Shown here: positions 7,140 to 10,048 of the stretch, piece after piece
How positions within the stretch are numbered: the stretch's first letter is position 1
Layout of the letters: every line of letters begins with the position of its first letter
DNA from: an uncultured Brevundimonas sp.
GTDB lineage: Bacteria; Pseudomonadota; Alphaproteobacteria; Caulobacterales; Caulobacteraceae
Direction: 5' to 3'
DNA: 10,048 nt
NCBI GenBank assembly: GCA_946481425.1
Contig: CAMLNT010000082.1
Span: 1-10,048 of the forward strand
Position numbers and translations under genes: made by a program
The notes under the pieces: generated by a model
Told to the model about the DNA's origin: nothing
Seen by the model: the letters and a program-made list of their open reading frames with translations, nothing else
Databases searched by the model: none

Positions 7140-7558
7140 CGGATTTCGACGTGCAGGTCGTAGCTGGCATTGCCGCGCGTGCCGCCCACGACGATCAGAT
7201 ACTGCCCGCCGCTGTTCAACCGGCCTGTCCAGTCGCGCGTGTCGCCGGCCGCGCCTCGCACGGCCTGCCCGTGGAACATCCAGATATCGTCCTGATCGCG
7301 CATGAAGTGGGTGCCGGGAGGGAAAATCTGGAAGACGGCGTTGTCCTCCGCGCTCTCGATCGAGACCGTCATGGTCTGACCGGCGCGGGCGTTGATAGGG
7401 TAGATGTCCCGGTCTCCACGGACCACGCCGCCCGAGATCGTCGAACTGATCGCACCCCGCGCAAAGCGGATCTCGGGCCGCTCGTCCGCCGTGACGCCCG
7501 AGGCTGTCACAAGGCTGAGCAGACCCGCCAGCAAGAGCACGCGTCGAATGGTCTTCAT
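7136..7558 (-). CDS. Small secreted protein, function unknown
   Basis: The 140-residue product begins with a typical Sec signal peptide: MKTIRRV, a Leu-rich core, and a likely cleavage site after VTA at residue 24. The mature part looks like a single beta-sandwich domain: IRFARGAISSTISGGV, an RGDRDIYPINARAGQTMTV stretch, DNAVFQIFPPG, then W.G.L..GGQYLIVVGG and YDLHVEI at the end. This pattern resembles the PPC-like and PliG (g-type lysozyme inhibitor)-like folds, and periplasmic location is likely. No catalytic residues stand out, and there are no cysteines in the mature chain. A strong Shine-Dalgarno, GGGAGG at 7572-7567, lies 8 nt before the ATG. It sits 22 nt after the gene upstream and 42 nt before pyrB. 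The family assignment is by recall of sequence pattern only. Confidence 0.88.
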   Translation of the reverse strand: MKTIRRVLLLAGLLSLVTASGVTADERPEIRFARGAISSTISGGVVRGDRDIYPINARAGQTMTVSIESAEDNAVFQIFPPGTHFMRDQDDIWMFHGQAVRGAAGDTRDWTGRLNSGGQYLIVVGGTRGNASYDLHVEIR

Positions 7559-7580
7559 CGTCCCAGCCTCCCAGCGCCGC

Positions 7581-8204
7581 TCATATTCGCCCCTGGATTA
7601 CGGCCCATGCAAGGCGAAGGCGCTTGACCGGTTCGGGCGCGGCAGGGTCGACGAGCGCCGCATGGGCGACGGCGGGAAACGCCGGCGTGGGTAGCCTTGC
7701 GAGCTCGCGATTGGCGGCTGGCCGGAGCCCTCGCGCCTCATCCACCTTGCCGACCTGCGCCAGCGCCCTCACTCGCCCTGCATTGACGGCCAGGCCCTCA
7801 TGTCCGGGCCCAACCAGAATCCTCACCGCCTGCTGCATGGGCCCCACGTAGAAGGCTTCCAGATCGTGCGGCTCGCCGTGCACCCGCCCGATATGGGCCT
7901 CGATCAGGGCGTCGAAGGGCGCTCGATCAAGTCGGCGGGCCAGCACCGCGGCCGCGAGGGCCTCCAGCACGGGATGCCCTTTTCGGGGATCGCCGGCGAA
8001 GACTCCGTCAAGGTGCTCGGACCACCACGCATACCTCATCTCGGCCAGCATCGGCTGGGTCACCCGGGTCGGGATGGCCATCAACTCAGCCTCGAAGGCG
8101 TAGAGCGCGATCAGATCCGCCCGCGCCGAAGGGTCGGCCACGAAGCGGCTGGACGCCCAGCGGTCGAAGTCGGCGGCGCGGACCTGCGCATCGAGGTCGG
8201 TCAC
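7581..8204 (-). CDS. Compact squalene/phytoene synthase-like protein (NDUFAF6-like)
   Basis: The 207-residue product matches the N-terminal half of the squalene/phytoene synthase superfamily: DRWASSRF at 14-21, ADLIALYAFEAEL at 29-41, IPTRV, then EMRYAWWSEHLD at 55-66 and HPVLEALAAAV at 77-87. It resembles the non-prenyl-synthase branch that includes mitochondrial NDUFAF6. The usual Asp-rich substrate motif after YAF is missing (EAEL instead of an aspartate cluster), and no second DxxxD motif is seen. The ending RLRLAWAVIQGRI looks like the normal family C-terminus, so the shortness reflects internal loss, not a cut end. It is probably not an active prenyl synthase; a helper role such as respiratory complex assembly is inference only. 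The start is GTG at 8204 with a weak ACGGACGG-like site upstream. It lies 17 nt after the membrane-protein gene and 22 nt before the secreted-protein gene. Confidence 0.82.
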   Translation of the reverse strand: MTDLDAQVRAADFDRWASSRFVADPSARADLIALYAFEAELMAIPTRVTQPMLAEMRYAWWSEHLDGVFAGDPRKGHPVLEALAAAVLARRLDRAPFDALIEAHIGRVHGEPHDLEAFYVGPMQQAVRILVGPGHEGLAVNAGRVRALAQVGKVDEARGLRPAANRELARLPTPAFPAVAHAALVDPAAPEPVKRLRLAWAVIQGRI

Positions 8205-8221
8205 AACGCCGCCGTCCGTCC

Positions 8222-8839
8222 CTAGCCGATCAGGGTCTGGTACATGGTCATCGCCGCCAGCATCGGCAGCGACAGCAGCAGGTTCGTGCGGCTGAACAGC
8301 ATGGCGGTCTTGGCCGCCTTGGCCTTGGCGTCGGCGTCAAAGCCCTCGCGAATGCCGAGTGCGATCTTCTGGTTCGGCCAGATGAAGCCCCAGACGTTCA
8401 GCATCATGATGATGCCCAGCCACATGCCCATGCCCATCAGGGTGAAACCATAGTCACCCTCCGCGTAGCCACCCGCCAGGCCGAGCGACAGCGTCTCGTG
8501 GGCATAGTCGACGCCGCGCAGATACGCGACGATGAGGCCGGCGATCACGGTCACGAGGGCCGCATAACGGAACCAGAACAGCGCCTCAGGGGCAATGTAC
8601 TTGGACACCGCCGGCTTCAGCTCGGCGGGGATGTCCGGCATTTTCCGGATCTGGACGAAGTTGAAATAGTACAGCAGCCCGATCCACAGGATGCCGGCGA
8701 CCACGTGCACCCAGCGCAGTACGGCCTGCCAGAAGATCGGATCGTCGAAACGACCGGTCCCGAAGCTGTAGATCATCACCATCGCCAGCAGGAAGCTGAC
8801 GACCAGGGTGTTGCGAAAATTCGAAAGCAGTCCGGCCAT
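8222..8839 (-). CDS. Urate_ox_N-like membrane protein (COG3748-like), no cytochrome c domain
   Basis: The ATG at 8839 is chosen because GGAGG sits 7 nt before it; the frame also opens at a TTG at 8902 without such a site. The 205-residue integral membrane protein has about five helices, roughly at 11-24, 43-63, 88-107, 134-155 and 183-201. It carries RWVHVVAGILWIGLLYYFNF (42-61, with His45), NVWGFIWPNQK at 148-158 and SRTNLLLSLPML at 183-194, which are hallmarks of the N-terminal domain of PuuD-type urate hydroxylases. Those enzymes carry a C-terminal cytochrome c with CxxCH; no such motif is here, so uric acid oxidation is not implied. Conserved histidine suggests heme or quinone chemistry, but this is inference. 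It lies after the secF terminators and seems to begin a new transcription unit. Confidence 0.88.
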   Translation of the reverse strand: MAGLLSNFRNTLVVSFLLAMVMIYSFGTGRFDDPIFWQAVLRWVHVVAGILWIGLLYYFNFVQIRKMPDIPAELKPAVSKYIAPEALFWFRYAALVTVIAGLIVAYLRGVDYAHETLSLGLAGGYAEGDYGFTLMGMGMWLGIIMMLNVWGFIWPNQKIALGIREGFDADAKAKAAKTAMLFSRTNLLLSLPMLAAMTMYQTLIG

Positions 8840-8876
8840 CTCAGCCCCTCCAGCCCAAAGGCGAATCCCGACCGGA

Positions 8877-8902
8877 ACCATAGCGCCAAGCCTGCCGGAC
8901 AA
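8877..8902 (-). promoter_or_regulatory. Candidate housekeeping promoter before the Urate_ox_N-like gene
   Basis: The minus strand reads TTGTCC (8902-8897), a 12-nt spacer, then GCTATGGT (8884-8877). This resembles the Caulobacter sigma-73 pattern TTGACGS-N10-14-GCTANAWC: TTG, the C and the GCTA core match, the tail does not. It lies directly after the second hairpin terminator and would place the start of transcription about 30 nt before the gene, with a GAATC (GANTC) site at 8863-8867 in the leader. Confidence 0.35.
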
Positions 8903-8904
8903 AA

Positions 8905-8930
8905 ACCGAAAGACCGTGGGGCTTTTCGGT
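8905..8930 (-). terminator. Second hairpin terminator downstream of secF
   Basis: CTTTTCGGT (8922-8930) pairs with ACCGAAAG (8905-8912) with one bulge, and on the minus strand the stem is followed directly by TTTTTG. It is 64 nt or more past the secF stop and backs up the stronger terminator at 8944-8971. The imperfect stem makes it weaker. Confidence 0.6.
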
Positions 8931-8943
8931 GTGACCCACAGAA

Positions 8944-8971
8944 AAGGGCGGGAGCCGAAACTCCCGCCCTT
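8944..8971 (-). terminator. Rho-independent terminator of the secDF operon
   Basis: AAGGGCGGGAG (8944-8954) and CTCCCGCCCTT (8961-8971) form a perfect 11-bp stem closed by a 6-nt loop (CCGAAA on the plus strand). On the minus strand the stem runs into TTTTC. It begins 22 nt after the secF stop. Both the GC-rich stem and the T-tract fit an intrinsic terminator for the minus-strand transcript. Confidence 0.9.
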
Positions 8972-8993
8972 GCCTTGCTAATACGTCTGACGA

Positions 8994-10004
8994 CTACGGC
9001 CGTGAGGCCATGCCCAGCTTGACTGGCTCGGGGTCGTCGTCGGCGGCCTCGCCACGCTTGACGCCCCAAAGGAGGATGATCGGCGCACCGACATAGATCG
9101 ACGAATAGGTGCCGAAGACGATCCCGAAGATCAGCGCGACTGAGAAGGCGTAGAGGCTCTCGCCACCCAGCAGCGCCAGGGCGGTGAGCGCCATCAGGGC
9201 GGTGACGCCGGTGATGATCGTGCGGCTCAGCGTCTCGTTGATCGACAGGTCGATCACCTCGCGCAGGGGCATTTTCTTGTACTTGCGCAGGTTCTCGCGG
9301 AGCCGGTCGAACACGACGACGGTGTCGTTCATCGAATAGCCGATGACCGTCAGGACCGAGGCCACGGCGGTCAGGGTGAACTCCATCCGCGTCAGGGCGA
9401 ACAGGCCGAAGACCAGGATCACGTCGTGGAACAGGCCCACCACGGCGCCCAGGCCGAACTGCCATTCGAACCGGAACCAGATGTAGAGCATCATCAGGCC
9501 GATCGCGATCAAGAGGGCGATCAGGCCGCCGGTGAAGAGCTCACCCGAAACCTTCGCCCCGACCACTTCCTGGCGCGTGAACTGGACGTCGTCGCCGATC
9601 GCGCCGCGGATCGTTTCCTGGGCGTCCTGAACGGCCGCCGGCCCCGCCACATCGGCCGGTGGCTGGAAGCGGATCATGGCGTGGAACTGGCCGGTCGGAT
9701 CGGACGGTGTGCCGTAGTTCTGGACCTGAACGTCCTGACGGCCCTCGGTGCTGAGGGCCGAGCGGATCGTGGCGGACACCTCGTCATCGACGCGGACCGT
9801 GCCGGTATCGACTTCGAGCAGGATACCGCCGGTGAAATCGACGCCGCAGTTCAGGCCACCGCAGGGACCGCGAAACGGCGTCATGGTCAGGTATAGCGAC
9901 CCGATGACCGCCACGACCGAGAAGATGGCCATGAGCTTGGCGTATTTGACGAATTTGAAGTTCGTCTTGATCGGGATGATCTTGATGAGGGGCCAGAACT
10001 TCAT
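8994..10004 (-). CDS. secF: Protein translocase subunit SecF
   Basis: SecF is an inner-membrane RND-type protein that works with SecD and YajC to pull translocating proteins across SecYEG using the proton-motive force. The ATG at 10004 is chosen because GAGG lies about 6 nt upstream; the alternative TTG at 10016 would overlap the secD stop. The 336-residue protein has a first membrane helix near 24-41, then the periplasmic P1-type domain starting with GVDFTGG at 54-60, and a C-terminal block of five helices. Family motifs there are GLFHDV at 190-195, VIGYSMNDTVVVFDRLREN at 220-238 and NETLSRTIITG at 256-266. Length and motifs are normal. It follows secD by 8 nt and ends at a strong terminator, so it is the last gene of its operon. 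Confidence 0.97.
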   Translation of the reverse strand: MKFWPLIKIIPIKTNFKFVKYAKLMAIFSVVAVIGSLYLTMTPFRGPCGGLNCGVDFTGGILLEVDTGTVRVDDEVSATIRSALSTEGRQDVQVQNYGTPSDPTGQFHAMIRFQPPADVAGPAAVQDAQETIRGAIGDDVQFTRQEVVGAKVSGELFTGGLIALLIAIGLMMLYIWFRFEWQFGLGAVVGLFHDVILVFGLFALTRMEFTLTAVASVLTVIGYSMNDTVVVFDRLRENLRKYKKMPLREVIDLSINETLSRTIITGVTALMALTALALLGGESLYAFSVALIFGIVFGTYSSIYVGAPIILLWGVKRGEAADDDPEPVKLGMASRP

Positions 10005-10012
10005 GATGGACC

Positions 10013-10048
10013 TCAAGCGATCGGCAGGGTCTTGGGCCGCGTCATGCG
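10013..10048 (-). CDS. secD: SecD C-terminus (partial, cut by window edge)
   Basis: The frame entering from the right edge reads RMTRPKTLPIA and stops with TGA at 10015-10013, 8 nt before secF. A basic tail with RPK-LPI is typical of alphaproteobacterial SecD C-termini, and secD is the usual gene before secF. Only 11 codons are visible, so the call rests mainly on position. Confidence 0.7.
   Translation of the reverse strand, partial: RMTRPKTLPIA

Noticed and set aside
7581..8204. Squalene/phytoene-like gene as a frameshifted pseudogene
   Set aside because: The frame is intact to a family-like C-terminus, and neighbouring frames do not continue the fold; a compact variant is simpler.
8840..8902. 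Upstream TTG start for the Urate_ox_N-like gene
   Set aside because: GGAGG is well placed for the ATG at 8839, and the extension overlaps the candidate promoter.
8776..9465. 229-residue minus-strand frame overlapping secF and the intergenic region
   Set aside because: It runs in a different frame from secF, is Arg/Pro/Asp-rich and crosses both terminators.

Overview
The window is a GC-rich alphaproteobacterial chromosomal segment with ordinary housekeeping content. Protein features and gene order (pyrB-pyrC-plsY-dprA near topA, and secDF beside a squalene/phytoene-synthase-like gene) fit Caulobacterales, perhaps a Brevundimonas- or Caulobacter-like organism. The family assignment is inference; no rRNA or species marker is present. 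I see no mobile element, tRNA, rRNA, CRISPR array or phage gene. All genes lie on the minus strand except one small plus-strand gene.

In minus-strand order from the right edge: the last codons of secD, then secF, which ends before two tandem hairpin/T-tract terminators. A possible sigma-70-type promoter follows, then a closely spaced series: a Urate_ox_N-like (COG3748-like) membrane protein, a compact squalene/phytoene-synthase-like protein, a small secreted protein, pyrB, pyrC, plsY and dprA. Gaps are 17, 22 and 42 nt, then a 4-nt overlap (ATGA, pyrB/pyrC), 75 nt, and a 4-nt overlap (GTGA, plsY/dprA), so much of this may be cotranscribed. dprA meets a 57-codon plus-strand gene tail to tail; the two stop codons share the palindrome CTAG. 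That small gene diverges from topA across a 165-bp intergenic region. topA runs to position 98, and the 97 bases beyond it hold no gene that can be assigned.

Functionally the window joins protein export (SecDF), pyrimidine synthesis (ATCase with a DHOase-like partner), phospholipid initiation (PlsY), processing of incoming single-stranded DNA (DprA) and supercoil control (TopA). The most notable biology is that the pyrC product keeps the dihydroorotase fold and sequence frame but has lost most metal ligands and the catalytic Asp, so it is probably a pseudo-enzyme that supports PyrB structurally. Other points worth a look are the uncharacterised 57-residue protein, mutually exclusive hairpins in the pyrB leader, a nested inverted repeat at the dprA/small-gene junction, and the tandem terminators after secF. 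I found no convincing undescribed multi-gene system.
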